From positions 187,968 to 251,967 of the forward strand of contig QEOQ01000533.1 of NCBI GenBank assembly GCA_010279815.1: a stretch of DNA of 64,000 nucleotides, in the 5' to 3' direction. Below are positions 1 to 11,099 of this stretch, one piece after another; the first letter of the stretch is position 1, and each line of letters opens with the position of its first letter. The DNA comes from Brachionus plicatilis. Taxonomy: Eukaryota; Rotifera; Eurotatoria; Ploima; Brachionidae. The position numbers and the translations under genes were made by a program. The notes under the pieces are model-generated. The model worked only from the letters and a program-made list of their open reading frames with translations. It did not search any database and was not told the DNA's origin.

Positions 1-401
1 ATTTTATTAACTTTAATTTTATTTTTATTTTATTTTTTTTTATTATTTTTTTTAACTTATTCTGAAGGAGCTCTAGCTCGGTACAGAAAACAAATAAATA
101 AATAATGAAAATTGAAAGCTTGATCACAAAGCAATTTATTTATCTTGAATAAAAAAAACTCAATTGTTTTTTCACCGCATTTCGATTTGGCAATTGGTTC
201 TATTAAATTATTGCTGTTTCTTAAATTATAATTCAAATTTCTTGAGTCATTTTTATTAAGCCTCTCTTTTAAATTTAAAGGAGAATTGTAATAAAAAAGA
301 CATTTGAAAGAAAAAGTAAGCATTCTTTCAAAAATTCTATTTTGAAATGAAAATAAACCATATTTTTCCAAGACATTTTTTATTTCATTAAAACTATTCA
401 C
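1..401 (-). mobile_element. LINE C-terminal ORF end plus 3' tail (LINE family A), 5'-truncated
   Basis: On the minus strand an open frame (401 to 57) ends in residues RARAPSE and a stop, followed by an A/T-rich tail reaching position 1. The protein carries a YNLRN-type motif seen near the end of many jockey/CR1-like LINE ORF2 proteins, and a related segment occurs on the plus strand at 38693-38938. The terminal block containing GAGCTAGAGCTCCTTCAG recurs at about 12440-12470 and, diverged, at 49370, each time followed by an ATTT/AAAT tail, which identifies a LINE 3' end. The polymerase core is absent here or lies outside the recognisable part, so this is a 5'-truncated copy. Confidence 0.65.
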
Positions 402-2428
402 TTCAAGCTTTAAATTTAGAAGCTTTATGATAGATATAAAATAGCTTTCTGCTAATTTATAGATAGTTTCTTTCGAAAAATAGCATAAAAGCGTAGAGCA
501 ATAGTTAAAATACTTTTTTTTTACTTTGGTAATTTTACGTAAAATTACGTAAAAATAGTTTTACGTAGCAGTACTGTAAGAAAAATATTGAGTTTGTTGT
601 AATGAATTTAATTGTTTAATTGACTTAATTGAGATAGATAGATAATTTTAGAGAGAAGAACCCTGAAAGTTGTTTCGAAGCATGGCCTCATACAGCCTAA
701 ATTGACTCAATTCCTATAAAATCAGTTTAATTTACATTACCCTTAATATTGTGCCCTATTTAATAAAAATTTTACTAAAGATTAATCAAATTAAATCCGT
801 ACTTTTTAAAATTAATTAACTTCTTTTAATTGATTGATTAATTTTGAATAATTCGAAAAAAAAAAACACGGTAACTATTTCTACTTAATTTATTTGAAAG
901 GCAAAACTTAAACTCCACCCAACCTCAAATGCAAATATTTTATCATGGCGAAGAATTTATCTCCAGTACAATCATTGTAAAAAAAATTAATTTATAGAAG
1001 AATTTGTGAATAAATCTTAAAGTAAAGATGAAATTTTTAAAAAATTAATTTTTTTAGATTTTATGTTTAAGAAACTGTTTTCTATTTATTTTAGTGCTTG
1101 AAAGTTTCGGTTTAGTCTGAACGGTAATAGATCTGACACTAAATATTTTTTTCTTCTTTTTCTATATCATCTTATCAAGTTTTCTCCAAAAATTAAACAT
1201 AAAGTAAATAAACTCTTCTAAATTTTTAAAGATAAATAAGCTTTTTTTCTTTTCAAAACATAATTTCTTTTATTTTTTTAGTTTTTTTGTAGGTTTTATC
1301 GAAAAGTGCTTTTAACAATTCAATTTTTAATCTATTAACTAATCAAGATAATTTTTTTCACAAATTAAGCTAATATTTCTTTAAAAAATAATTGCTTAAA
1401 TTTTTAAAAATTTTTTAATCCCACAAATCAGCTTTTACATGAAGGTTTGCCAAAATTTATAATATTACCTGTAATTTCTCGTAAAATCTGTAAAAATTAA
1501 CAAAAAAAAATTAAGTCACTTAAATTTTTTGACTTCGACTTAACCTTTTTGATTAAAAGGAGAATAATTTTAAAACATATGTCACAATCGGATGCATCTA
1601 AATTAGATAGTGGAGATTTGGCCTCAATTCTTTTAGGAAAGAATTGAAATTCTCATTTTAATCTTCTCTTTTAATAAAAAATAATTTCAATTGATATTGT
1701 GGCCAAATTTAGTCAAAGAATAGACAAGAGTTTTCGTAATTATGAAATTATTTCAATATTATTTTTCTAACTTTTTGAATTTGGAGTTTAAATTATCTGA
1801 AGGTTTTCTAATCTTTCAAGAAAAAATCAATTAAAAATGACAAACTTTAAAAATTTTGTTCTTTAGAAAAATTTAATTTTTTAGGGTTTTTTTTTTCGTA
1901 TATTATTTTTAATTCACTTTTTTCTACTGTTAAAATTTCAAAAGTTTACGCAAAAATTGAATTTTATTTTCAGTACTATTTCAAGATGATAAATCTAGAA
2001 AAATTTTTCAGGTCTTTTTTGAAATTTTTATTTAGATGAAACATAATAGTTGAGATTAGAGCTGGTAGTAGCACCAAGATACTTGTAGAGTTATTCAATG
2101 GTATGTAATTATATTTTTAACATAAATAATAATAAGAATTAATTTTAGAATAAAAAGTTAATCTTTTGATCAAAAAGTTTTTATTAAGTGATTAATATAA
2201 AAGTAAAAGTTGATCTAGAGAGATAAATTTGAGAGTCGGACAAAAAAAAATTCATTTTAAAATGGAAATTGACAATGAAAATAAACCTGACTGTAAATCT
2301 CAATGAGTTAGTATAAAAGCAACGCAATAATTAAAAATTTTTACCTAATTATATGCAAAAAGCTATCAATTTGTCTTCAAGTATGAATTATAATATTATT
2401 TGTTCGAATTTTTCACATTTTGTTTAAA

Positions 2429-2626
2429 ATGGCAAGCAAATTTCAAGAAAAGCAAATTACCAAGTCGACACTAGTTGGTCAACGTGATCAATTCAAATTA
2501 AAAATAAGAAAATTCCATTTGAATAGGCAAATTATTTACGAGGAGACCGGAGATGGCATCAAGATATCAAACGATTTACTCATAAAACTAAAACTGTTGA
2601 AAATAACCAAGTCGAAAAAAAATTGA
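2429..2626 (+). CDS. Short ORF, unrecognised, doubtful
   Basis: A 65-codon frame starts at ATG 2429 (context TTTAAAATGG) and ends at TGA 2624-2626. It is lysine-rich, has less biased codons than its surroundings and includes the residues RDQFKLKIRKFHLN. A TATAAAA-like string lies about 115 bp upstream (near 2312). I recognise no family. It could be a gene fragment carried by a transposon or chance. Confidence 0.15.
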   Translation: MASKFQEKQITKSTLVGQRDQFKLKIRKFHLNRQIIYEETGDGIKISNDLLIKLKLLKITKSKKN

Positions 2627-3189
2627 AAGACTGCGGTGAACTTTCTTTGTTTTAATCATTTTTTTAGTATTTTTTTGGTTTTAAATAAATTTTAAATTGT
2701 TTACCAAAAAAGAAAAAGAGCTACTAGTTTTATTTTTTTTTAAATTATTTTGCATTTAAAAAAATTCAAGTCTTTTAAGGTTTTTGGGACTTGAAAAAAA
2801 AAGAAAGAATTTATAATTTTTGCAAAAAAATTTAATAAATAATCACCACTTTGCCTAAAATCATTTAAGATAAAAAAATTGAATTAGGAAGGACCAAATA
2901 CATAGCCAGATGCTGAAAATGTTCTCAGTATTCGAGGCAAAGGCACTGAGAATATTAAATTAATATTAATTGTTTCTTATTGTACTTTCTATAATTTTTG
3001 ATAATTAAAATAAAAATTTTAATTAATTAATAATTTAAATACAGTGTATTACTTTAAACTGCACAACAGGGAACATTACTTCATTTTACGTAATTTTACA
3101 TCAAAAATTGTAAGGTTACTTAAAATTAAATCAAATGTAGGACATAATAAGATGTTAGCTTACATAAAATGATGTAAAATTGCGTAAAT

Positions 3190-3430
3190 TTACGTTATTT
3201 CAAGTAAAACTTAACAAAAATGCTGACGGCCAAAAAGGTCAAATTTTTAGGACAAAAATTCGATTTTTATTAAATTTTTATTTTTTCGCAACTTGAAATT
3301 TTACACAAAATAATGTAATAAACTGTAAATAAAAGTTATTTTTTGTACTAAAATTTAATTTTTAGATTCATTTGTTATGAAGTTACTTATTTCATTAAAA
3401 ATGCAAAAACTTCATCTTTTGTTTTAATTA
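3190..3430 (+). repeat. Dispersed repeat, copy 1 (second copy near 37010-37200)
   Basis: The block beginning with TTATTTCAAGTAAAACTTAA and followed by a GCTGACG-containing segment recurs with modest divergence at 37010 onward, including a shared ACACAAAATAATGTAA stretch. No coding potential. It is probably an unclassified non-autonomous element. Confidence 0.5.
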
Positions 3431-4106
3431 AAAGATAATTTCAAATTTTACATGTTAGTCATTAACTTATTTTTGAAATTCAAATTAAGATGCCGAGTTA
3501 AAAATTGAAAAAAAAAATTAATTCATAAATGATTAAAAATTTTTTTTTTTATTTAAAATTCATTTTATAATTTTAACTGCGGGGCTAATATTTAGATTTT
3601 CAAGTAAAAATTTGAAATTAAAAAAAAAATTGAAATTAAAAATTTGGATATTAAAAAAATTAAAATGATAGAAAGCTAAAATCTTCTATTTTAAAAGTAA
3701 ACAAATTAAGTTCTTCTTTTTGATTTTTTTCTTTCAAGGCTTTTGTATTTGGACTATCTTGAGTTTTGGTTTTTGGTGCATGCATCTCTTTGCAAGGGTA
3801 TACGGTATATCTTTATCAAAGAAAAAATAAATCGCCAAAATCAACGAAAAAATATCAAAAATTATTTATTCAAAAAGGTTCAATGCATTCTAAAAAAGTG
3901 ACAGAAATATTGCAACGATTAATTTTTTATTAATTTTAAATGCATTTATCAAATAATTTTAAAAAATGGAAGAAAGTGTTTTTAAAAATCAAAGATTAAT
4001 TTACCATTAACAATTACCAACAGAAAATTTTATTTTTTAATGATTAAAATTCTTTATAAACAAAGCTTATTTCACTTTTTTTCATTTGCAGAACATGTTT
4101 ATGATC

Positions 4107-4367
4107 CAGAGTTGTTTAAAAAACACAAGTCTTAAGTCAAGTCCAAGTCCAGTCTTTAAAATTTTGAATACCGAAGAAGAATTGTGAAGACACTTGAGCT
4201 AAAATTGCAAGAAAATTCTGATATATGCCAAATCTATTGTATTAGATAACCCAAGAGTATATACATTTTTTGATATGAAGCCTGATCTAGCAAATTTAAA
4301 AAAAAATTCCAAGTCGGGACTTTTTTTTAATGAATTGGACTTTTTTTGGGACTTTTAAAAAACTCTG
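4107..4367. mobile_element. hAT-like MITE (CAGAGTTGTTTAAAA family), copy 1
   Basis: The left end reads CAGAGTTGTTTAAAA and the right end TTTTAAAAAACTCTG, giving terminal inverted repeats; inner sequence is built of AAGTC/GACTT motifs. The same termini occur at 6284, 7177-7476, 9795, 17638, 37855-38518, 42299-42815 and 50122. Two of those copies have 8-bp target duplications, which together with the CAGAG start argues for hAT ancestry. This copy has no clear target duplication. Confidence 0.7.
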
Positions 4368-4810
4368 TTCTTATTATTAGAACAAAAGTTATAAATTTTT
4401 TTCTTTTTATATTGTCAGTTTTATTCCTGAAATTTTTTTAAAGATCATAATCTTGTTTAGTTAATTGAACTATCAGATCTTTTAAATTGGGCTAACAAAT
4501 CTAAATAAAAAGTACATATCCTTCATATTTTAATAAAAAGAAAAACTAGAATATTTTTAAAATATATGTTGAGGATGGTTAGAAACTAGAATTAAATAAT
4601 TACATGAGTTTGTGGATTTAATATAAAAATTAAAAATTTACATCTAAAATAAAGAACTTTTCTTTTAGTTAGACAATTAAGGACATTTTTTAAAAGATAA
4701 TTTTTTTTTAAAACAAAGAAATTCTCTAAAACTCTTCATTATTTTTCCTAACAATTCCATTATATTTTCTTTTTAAGAATAAAAAACAGAAAATTAAATT
4801 AATTAAATTT
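4368..4810 (+). repeat. Left arm of a large imperfect inverted repeat
   Basis: This sequence recurs in reverse complement at about 6720-7166, and partly again at about 6068-6283. Shared landmarks are TTAGTTAATTGAACTATCAG and AAACTAGAATTAAATAATTA and their complements. In each case it abuts the CAGAG end of a hAT-like MITE, so a MITE inserted into, or travels with, a larger unclassified repeat. Confidence 0.7.
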
Positions 4811-4933
4811 TTTAAATGAAAAAATAGTGAGCGATAGTTTTATTTATTAGTGAACAGATCCAGAATTAAATTCCCGAAAAATTCAACGGGGATAAATTCA
4901 CGTGTATAAATTATTTCGGCGATGCTTTATATA

Positions 4934-5095
4934 CATTCTTTTCGCTCACTAGTCAAGTACTTTCATTAATCAAACTTGCATCTCTCAAAAATCCAAAAAA
5001 AATTCAACCCAAAAAAAATCATCCATCAGTAAAGATCGATCCGGGCACCTAGCGCACCGCTCTCTGCGACGCTCCATTAGACTTCACCAGCACAA
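4934..5095 (-). repeat. tRNA-derived SINE, copy 1
   Basis: Read on the minus strand it starts GTGCTGGTGAAGTC..., has an A-box-like GTGAAGTCTAATGG and a B-box-like GATCGATC (near 5033-5042), followed by a run of T and a shared body ending TAGTGAGCGAAAAGAATG. A second copy with the same order lies at 7861-8037, just upstream of BRF1. The internal Pol III promoter boxes suggest a SINE rather than a duplicated gene piece. Only two copies are in the window, so family status is inferred. Confidence 0.55.
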
Positions 5096-5334
5096 AATTA
5101 ACTGCTGATATATAAATTGATCAGTACTTTTTAATTTAATTGTTCAGTATTTTTATCAAATGATTAGTATTTTATTTAAGTGATTAGTATTTTGATTACG
5201 ATTGCTTAGTAAAAGTAATTTTTGATCAGTAAATAATTCTGTTTTTATTATCAAACATATTTACTCGAATTTTATTTATTTAATTTTAATTTTATTTTTT
5301 TAGAGCTCAAAAATCAATTAACTATATTCTATTT

Positions 5335-5400
5335 ATCATGAGGCTTAATAGAAGGACTAAGTTCCATTCTGAGAAGGGGTTTAGGGAAAAATCTTCCTTA
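5335..5400 (+). mobile_element. Possible LINE 3' end fragment (family B-like)
   Basis: The string GAAGGACTAAGTTCCATTC resembles GAAGGACTAAGATCCATTC at 45680, which precedes an AAATAAAT-rich tail, and more loosely the 3' end of the LINE near 29830-29910. It is short and decayed. Confidence 0.3.
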
Positions 5401-6067
5401 AAATATTCTAAATAACTATAATAATAATCTAACAAATGCAATATTGATTTCCAGAGTTGTTTAAAAGTCCAAAAAAAAAGGCAAATTGAAGTTCTAGATC
5501 AAATTTTAAGATCAAAACGATCATTTAAAATTCTAAAACTTAATGAATCTAATAATTTGATAATTTTTAAGAAATAAATACTAAGCATTACTAGACATCT
5601 TATGTCTAATAATGGTTCATTATCAAATTAACATCAAAATGATTGACCTCCAATTTATTTAACAAAAACAATCAATAATTTAAATAATTCAGGTTAAGTT
5701 AATTCACAAATTCAAATTTATAACTTTTATTTTCCATTCATTCATGCTGAAATAATTTTATTTTGCCACTTAAATAAATTTTAAATTTTAAAACAGTAAA
5801 TTTTTTTGTCTTTAAAAGTAATTTTTCATTAAAATCAATTAAAATGTTTAAACCTTTTAAATTTCAATAAAAAGGTGCATATTAAAATTTTAAATAAGAA
5901 AATAAATTTGACATGACATGTCAAGTAATTGCTTTTGAAAAAATTTATTTATTATCTATTATTAAAAAAAATATTAGAATTTATATTTTGATCTTGATCT
6001 CAAACTTCAATTTGCCAAAAAAAAGTCCAAGTAATTACTAAAAAATTCCAATTTCGAACTTTTTTTT

Positions 6068-6490
6068 TTAATTTAAAAATATTCTAGTTTCTCTTTTTAT
6101 TAAAATATGAAATATATGTACTTTTTATTTAGATTTGTTAGCCCAATTTAAAAGATCTGATAGTTCAATTAACTAAACAAGATTATAATCTTTAAAAAAC
6201 TTTCAGGAATGAAACTTACATCATTGAAAGAAAAAAATTTTATTATTTTTATTATTTTATAACTTTTGTTCTAATAATAAGAACAGAGTTTTTTAACAGT
6301 CCCAAAAAAAAACCAATTCATTAAAAAAAAAGTCCGGACTTGGAATTTTTTTTTAAATTTGCTAGATTAGGCTTCATATCAAAAAATTTATATACTCTTG
6401 GGTTGTCAAATGCAATAGATTTGGCATATATCAGAATTTTCTTGCAATTTTAGCTCAAATGTCTTCACAAATTTTTTCTCATCATTTCGT
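6068..6490 (-). repeat. Third, partial copy of the 4.1-4.8 kb repeat with its MITE
   Basis: Same orientation as the 6720-7476 copy. It contains the block ending in TAATAATAAGAACAGAG, then MITE sequence from 6284 including AGGCTTCATATCA and CTCTTGGGTTGTCAAATGC, truncated near 6490 before the second MITE terminus. Confidence 0.6.
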
Positions 6491-6719
6491 CTAGCTAAAG
6501 AGATTTTGAATAAGAGGACAATTTATTTCCGTCATGAAACAAAAGGATCAATTTTCATCTTATTCTTCTTTTAACAAAAAAAAAAGACAATAATTTAATT
6601 CATTTGTATTCTTCCAGGTTCATTGTCAATCCATGACTTTTCCATTAATATCCCAATAAAAGAAGAATTCTTCAGAAAGTCAATCACTACTTTTTCATTT
6701 AAAAAATTTAATTAATCTA

Positions 6720-7166
6720 ATTTTCTGTTTTTTATTCTTAAAAAGAAAATATAATGGAATTGTTAGGAAATTTAATGAAGAGTTTTAGAGAATAGCTCTT
6801 AATAAAAGAATTTTAAGAGAATTTCTTTGTTTTAAAAAAAAATTATCTTTTAAAAAATGTCCTTAATTGTCTAACTAAAAGAAAAGTTCTTTATTTTAGA
6901 TGTAAATTTTTAATTTTTATATTAAATCCACAAACTTATGTAATTATTTAATTCTAGTTTCTAACCATCCTGAACATATATTTTAAAAATATTCTAGTTT
7001 TTCTTTTTATTAAAATATGAAGGATATGTACTTTTTATTTAGATTTGTTAGCCCAATTTAAAAGATCTGATAGTTCAATTAACTAGACAAGATTATGATC
7101 TTTAAAAAAGTTTCAGGAATGAAACTTACAACATAAAAAGAAAAAAATTTCATAAATTTTGTACTA
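6720..7166 (-). repeat. Right arm of the large inverted repeat
   Basis: Reverse complement of 4368-4810 with moderate divergence and a small insertion near 6795-6815. Together with the flanking MITEs, the 4107-7476 interval is an inverted structure with a roughly 2 kb centre. Confidence 0.7.
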
Positions 7167-7176
7167 ATAAAAAGAA

Positions 7177-7476
7177 CAGAGTTTTTTAAAAGTCCCAAAA
7201 AAAGTCCGGACTTGGAATTTTTTTAAATTTGCTAGATCAGGCTTCATATCATAAAATTTATATACTCTTGGGTTGTCAAATGCAATAGATTTGACATATA
7301 TGAGAATTTTCTTGCAATTTTTGCATAAATTTCTTCTTCAGTATTCAAAATTTTAAAGTCCGGACTCAGTCTTTTCTTTTTTTTGAAAAAATCAATTCAA
7401 GTCTTTGCTTGGACTTTGTTAAAAAAAAGTCCGGACTTGGACTTGACTTGAGACTTGTGACTTTTAAACAACTCTA
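7177..7476. mobile_element. hAT-like MITE, longest copy in this region
   Basis: Begins CAGAGTTTTTTAAAAGTCCC and ends with GACTTTTAAACAACTCTA. The internal ~130 bp (AGGCTTCATATCA ... TATTCAAAATTTTAAAG) is shared with the copies at 4107, 6284 and 17638. On the minus strand part of this interior reads as an open frame in some copies, so it may descend from transposase coding sequence, but I cannot assign it. Confidence 0.7.
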
Positions 7477-7860
7477 GATCTTATCAAAGTGAGCGTCTTT
7501 TCTTTTTCTTTAAAGTCGACTTAGAAAAAAATTTCGTCGACTCACAACGCTACTTTATATTAAAAAAAAACCAGTCAAATCAAAAGTTAACTTAGTAAAG
7601 AAAAATCTTAACAAAAAGAGAGAGAGAGAAAAAAAAATGCATACAAAATTTGAAAATTAAAATTTTCCTAATAGCATAAACATTAGATAAGTTCGATTTT
7701 AATTTCAAAATATCAACTAATTATTACATAGTTGGCTCAAAAATTTAAAAATAAATAAAACCTTCCAAAATTCATTCTAAATTTTTGTTCTCTAATTTCT
7801 GCCAAAAAAATAGCCCTAATAAAATAAAATTTCTACTTGCTCGTGCAACAACTTCACAGC

Positions 7861-8037
7861 AAAAAAAACCATTCTTTTCGCTCACTAGCCAAGTACTTTC
7901 ATTCACCAACCTTGCATCTCTCCAAAATAAATCAAAAAATTTAACCCTACAAAAAAAAATCATCCATCAGCAAGGATCGATCCGGGCACCTGGCGCACCA
8001 CTCGCTCCGACGCCCCAGCCACTACACCAGCAGCACC
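7861..8037 (-). repeat. tRNA-derived SINE, copy 2, immediately upstream of BRF1
   Basis: On the minus strand it has an A-box-like TGTAGTGGCTGGGGC (8012-8026), a B-box GGATCGATCC (7974-7983) fitting GWTCRANNC, then a T run and a body matching copy 1, ending TAGTGAGCGAAAAGAATGG before a T-rich tail. It lies 64 bp upstream of the BRF1 start codon, so it overlaps the promoter or 5' leader. It is not a functional tRNA: no acceptor-stem pairing is apparent. Confidence 0.6.
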
Positions 8038-8101
8038 ATTCAACAATTCTCTTTAAATTAAATTTTTAACATCCATTTTTACACCCCATCCTCTCATAGA
8101 T

Positions 8102-9688
8102 ATGTCATCGAGTCAAATCTGCAACAAGTGCGGCTCAAACGAAATAGAAGTGGACCGGGCCCGCGGCACCACCTACTGCACCAACTGTGGCAACGTGCTC
8201 GAGGAGTCTATCATAGTGTCAGAGGTGCAGATGGAAGAGGGCGCCAGCGGCGGCTGCAACGTCATCGGCCAGTTCGTGAGCTCGGGCGACACCCGCGCCA
8301 TCTCCTCAATCCACGGCCTGCAGAACACACTCCGCGAGTCCAAGGAAATAACGCTGCAGAACGGCCGCCGCCTCATAAACGAAATGGCCAGCCAGCTGCG
8401 CCTCAACCAGCGCTGCGTCGACACTGCCTTCAACTTCTACAAGCTGGCGGTGCAGCGCGGCCTCACTCGCGGCCGCAAAATTCGCCAAGTGATCGCCGCG
8501 TGTCTCTACTTGGTGTGCCGCACCGAGGGCACGCCGCACATGCTGCTCGACCTGTGCGACATCGTCCACGACGACGCCTGCTACATATCCAGCCTGGGCA
8601 AGCTGGCCATGAAGTTCGCCTACTTGCTCTGCATCAAACTGCCCGAGATAGACCCGGGCCTGTTCATCCCGCGGTTCGCCCAGAAGCTCGACTTCGGCGA
8701 CAAGACCCACGAGGTGACTCTGACCGCTCTGAGGCTGGTGCAGCGCATGAACCGCGACTGGATGGCGACGGGCCGCCGGCCGTCCGGCCTGTGCGGCGCC
8801 GCGCTCCTCGTCTCCGCCAGGATGTACGACTTTGAGCGCACCCTGGACGACATAGTCAAGGTGGTCAAGATCGGCAAGAGCACGCTGCGCAAGCGCATGC
8901 TCGAGTTCGAGGACACGCCGACGTCCAATCTCACTGTGGACGAATTTCACACCATCGACCTCGAAGAGGAGCACGACCCGCCCGCCTACACCAGGTCGAA
9001 AAAATTTGCCAAAATAAAACAAATTGAAGAAATGGCCAATATTGTGGATTTGGAGCGGGAGATTGTGCACCTGCAGGAGAATATCGAGGCGGCGCTCACC
9101 GAGCTGCAGAAGCCGCGCGGCATCATCGCCAAATACAGCAAGCTCACTTCTTTCGAGGAGCAAATACTCGGGCCCAACAAGGACTTGACCAATGTGGAGA
9201 CTGAGATCAAGGAGGCGGCCGAGTTTTTGTCCGAGGAGCAAATAAACATCATCAAGTCAATAGTGGTGAGTGAGAATAGTCAGAGTCAGGCGTTTGATGA
9301 GAACAAATGGCTGAACATAAAGCCCAGTTTGTCTGATATTGAGATTGTCAAGGAGGACAGTGATGTGGACAGCGAGGATTTGGAAAATTATGACAGTGAA
9401 GAGTTGGACGATGCGGTGAGTGATATTAGTGAGTTGGAACAGGACGAGTTGGACTCGGACTCTGAGGAACTTGATGTGGAGCGCTTGCGCAAGAGGAGAA
9501 AGAGACTCAAGGTTAAAAAATTGATCAAAAAGAGGCGATTGCTAAAAGAGTCCGAGCAGATGCCTGTTGTGAGCAGTGAGACTGGAGGGACAAGTGAAAT
9601 GAATGAGACAAGTGAAATAGTTGTAAATATGGAGAGAAATGCGGATGAGCTGGACCTGACCGGAATAGATGACCAGGAAATTGAATCG
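8102..9688 (+). CDS. BRF1: BRF1, TFIIIB subunit, exon 1
   Basis: BRF1 is the TFIIB-related subunit of TFIIIB; with TBP and BDP1 it recruits RNA polymerase III to tRNA and 5S genes in the nucleus. This 529-codon exon starts at ATG 8102 with a zinc ribbon (C7, C10, C26, C29), then two cyclin-like repeats (about residues 75-275), the BRF homology region I with FHTIDLEEEHDPPAY near residue 285, and an acidic/basic linker. It ends in the family signature DLTGIDDQEIES, followed by donor GTAAGC at 9689. The phase-0 join to 15402 restores the expected continuation. The first ~900 bp are far more GC-rich than anything around them. A CTCTCATAG acceptor-like string ends 2 nt before the ATG. Confidence 0.95.
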
Positions 9689-9794
9689 GTAAGCAAAATG
9701 AATGGCAAAAATTTTTGTTTCATTTTTTTATTTAAAACAACCTTTAATTTTTTTAACAATAATTTAACTTCACCTGTATAAATTTACTTATATA

Positions 9795-9894
9795 CAGAGT
9801 TGTTTAAAAGTCACAAGTCTCAAGTCTAGTCCAAGTTCGGACTTTTTTTTTTTCAAAAGTCCGAGCAAAGACTTCAATTTTTTTTTTTTAAATA
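9795..9894 (+). mobile_element. hAT-like MITE, left end only
   Basis: CAGAGTTGTTTAAAAGTCAC begins here and continues with AAGTC motifs, breaking off at Tc1-derived sequence at 9895. A matching right end may be GACTTTTGAACAACTCTG near 13285-13304, but no target duplication links them. Confidence 0.5.
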
Positions 9895-10062
9895 CAAGAT
9901 TTGAATCCTATCGAAATGATTTGGAATGAAAAGAAAGAATTTTTTAGAAAGAGAAATATTCAAAATGATGAGGAAGCAGTTAAGAAAATTTTAGAGTTTC
10001 AAAGAAAACTTACTCCAGCTAAATGCCAAGCATACATTAATCATTTAAAAAAGGTTTTTTTT
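9895..10062 (+). pseudogene. Tc1-like transposase C-terminal remnant in BRF1 intron 1
   Basis: The frame from 9895 reads QDLNPIEMIWNEKKEFFRKR and then LTPAKCQAYINHL. This is the C-terminal part of a Tc1-family DDE transposase: the DLNPIE-W segment follows the third catalytic position, and the LTP-C-YI-L block is the usual end. The catalytic core is missing. A separate minus-strand Tc1 relic is at 50790-51350. Confidence 0.75.
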
Positions 10063-10249
10063 TTCAAATATGATAAAAATAATAAAGTAATAAAAATAGT
10101 GATAAAAAAATGGAGATTGGTCAAACTGCTAGGTCAAACAATGACTTTGAAAAGCAATTTTTCATTTAATAAAATTAATTTAGAAAATTTTACCATTTTT
10201 ACAAGAAAAAAAATTTCCATAAATTTCCGTAAATTTTGGCTAATTTTCT

Positions 10250-10573
10250 GGCAAAATGTTATTTATTGTACATTTTTATATTTTTACATTTTTGAGAAAA
10301 GAAAAAAAAAGCTCAAAATCAAAAAATCTAAAAAAATTTTCATTCAAGAAAACTAATAATAAATTCGTAATTAATTAAAAGGGATTTTCAAAAAATTATC
10401 CTTGGTTTTTACATTTAAATTTATCTAAAACTCCTTTTTAATTAATTGCGAATTTATTATTACTTTTCTTGAATGAAAATTTTTTTAGATTTTTTGATTT
10501 AGAGATTTTTTTTCTTCTCTCAAAAATGTAAAAATGTAAAAACATAAAAATGTACAATAAATAACATTTTGCC
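10250..10573. mobile_element. Fold-back MITE, copy 1
   Basis: Long terminal inverted repeats make almost the whole 324 bp palindromic: it starts GGCAAAATGTTATTTATTG and ends with the complement CAATAAATAACATTTTGCC. Flanks AATTTTCT and AATTTTTT give a near-perfect 8-bp duplication. A second copy at 44636-44967 is about 90% similar. No coding capacity. Confidence 0.75.
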
Positions 10574-11099
10574 AATTTTTTTTATGTCAAAAAAAGCAAT
10601 AGAATCTCTGAAATTTTTTTTTTGAGTGAAAATTTACCAAAATTTACAAAAATTCGGTTATTTTTTGGCCAAAGTAAAATAAATAATACCGAAAAATTTC
10701 GTAAATTTACCTTTTTTTACGTAAATTTACGTAATTTTACGTAAATTCCACTTGTCGTGTCAGTACTGTATTTAACCAAAGGCTAGTATTTAAATGTGTA
10801 TTTATTAATATAATTGGGTTTTTAGCAAAAAATCACTTTGGATATTAGATGAATAATTTGAGTGCTTAAAATATTGAATGAGTGTTAATCAAAATAATCA
10901 AGTATTTAAATTTTTATTTGAGGTCTAAAAAAATCAAATGAGTGTATAAAAATTCATTTAGAGTATTAACTTATCTTAGTGGTTACTTATTTAAATAAAA
11001 ACAATATAAATATTCATATTAATGATTTTTGAAATTTGAAATTATAACATAGCAAGAAAAAGAATAATTATTGCACAATTAAATTAATAGATATGTTAC

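Larger units (their letters stand above)
402..4106. other. Gene-free AT-rich stretch with diffuse repeats
   Basis: No exon-like coding signal is seen apart from one short ORF at 2429. Patches of a TTTACGTAA-type motif occur near 530-565 and 3080-3200 and again near 10690-10745, suggesting remnants of one dispersed repeat family. Otherwise only poly-A/T runs are visible. Confidence 0.5.

Noticed and set aside
7970..8037. Possible tRNA gene (A and B boxes)
   Set aside because: No acceptor or anticodon stem can be formed, and the same body with a long tail occurs at 4934-5095; a tRNA-derived SINE is more likely.
7785..8069. Plus-strand 94-codon and minus-strand 63-codon frames upstream of BRF1
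   Set aside because: Both run through the SINE copy and have no domain or conserved start.
8306..9241. 311-codon open frame on the minus strand and another on plus (8128-8835) over BRF1
   Set aside because: Shadows of the GC-rich BRF1 exon; the peptides are low-information (Arg/Pro/Ala- or Leu/Val-rich) with no domain.
9689..9781. BRF1 frame reading on past 9688 to a stop at 9781
   Set aside because: GTAAGC donor at 9689 and the perfect phase-0 continuation at 15402 show this is retained intron; the read-through peptide is Phe/Asn-rich and unlike BRF1.
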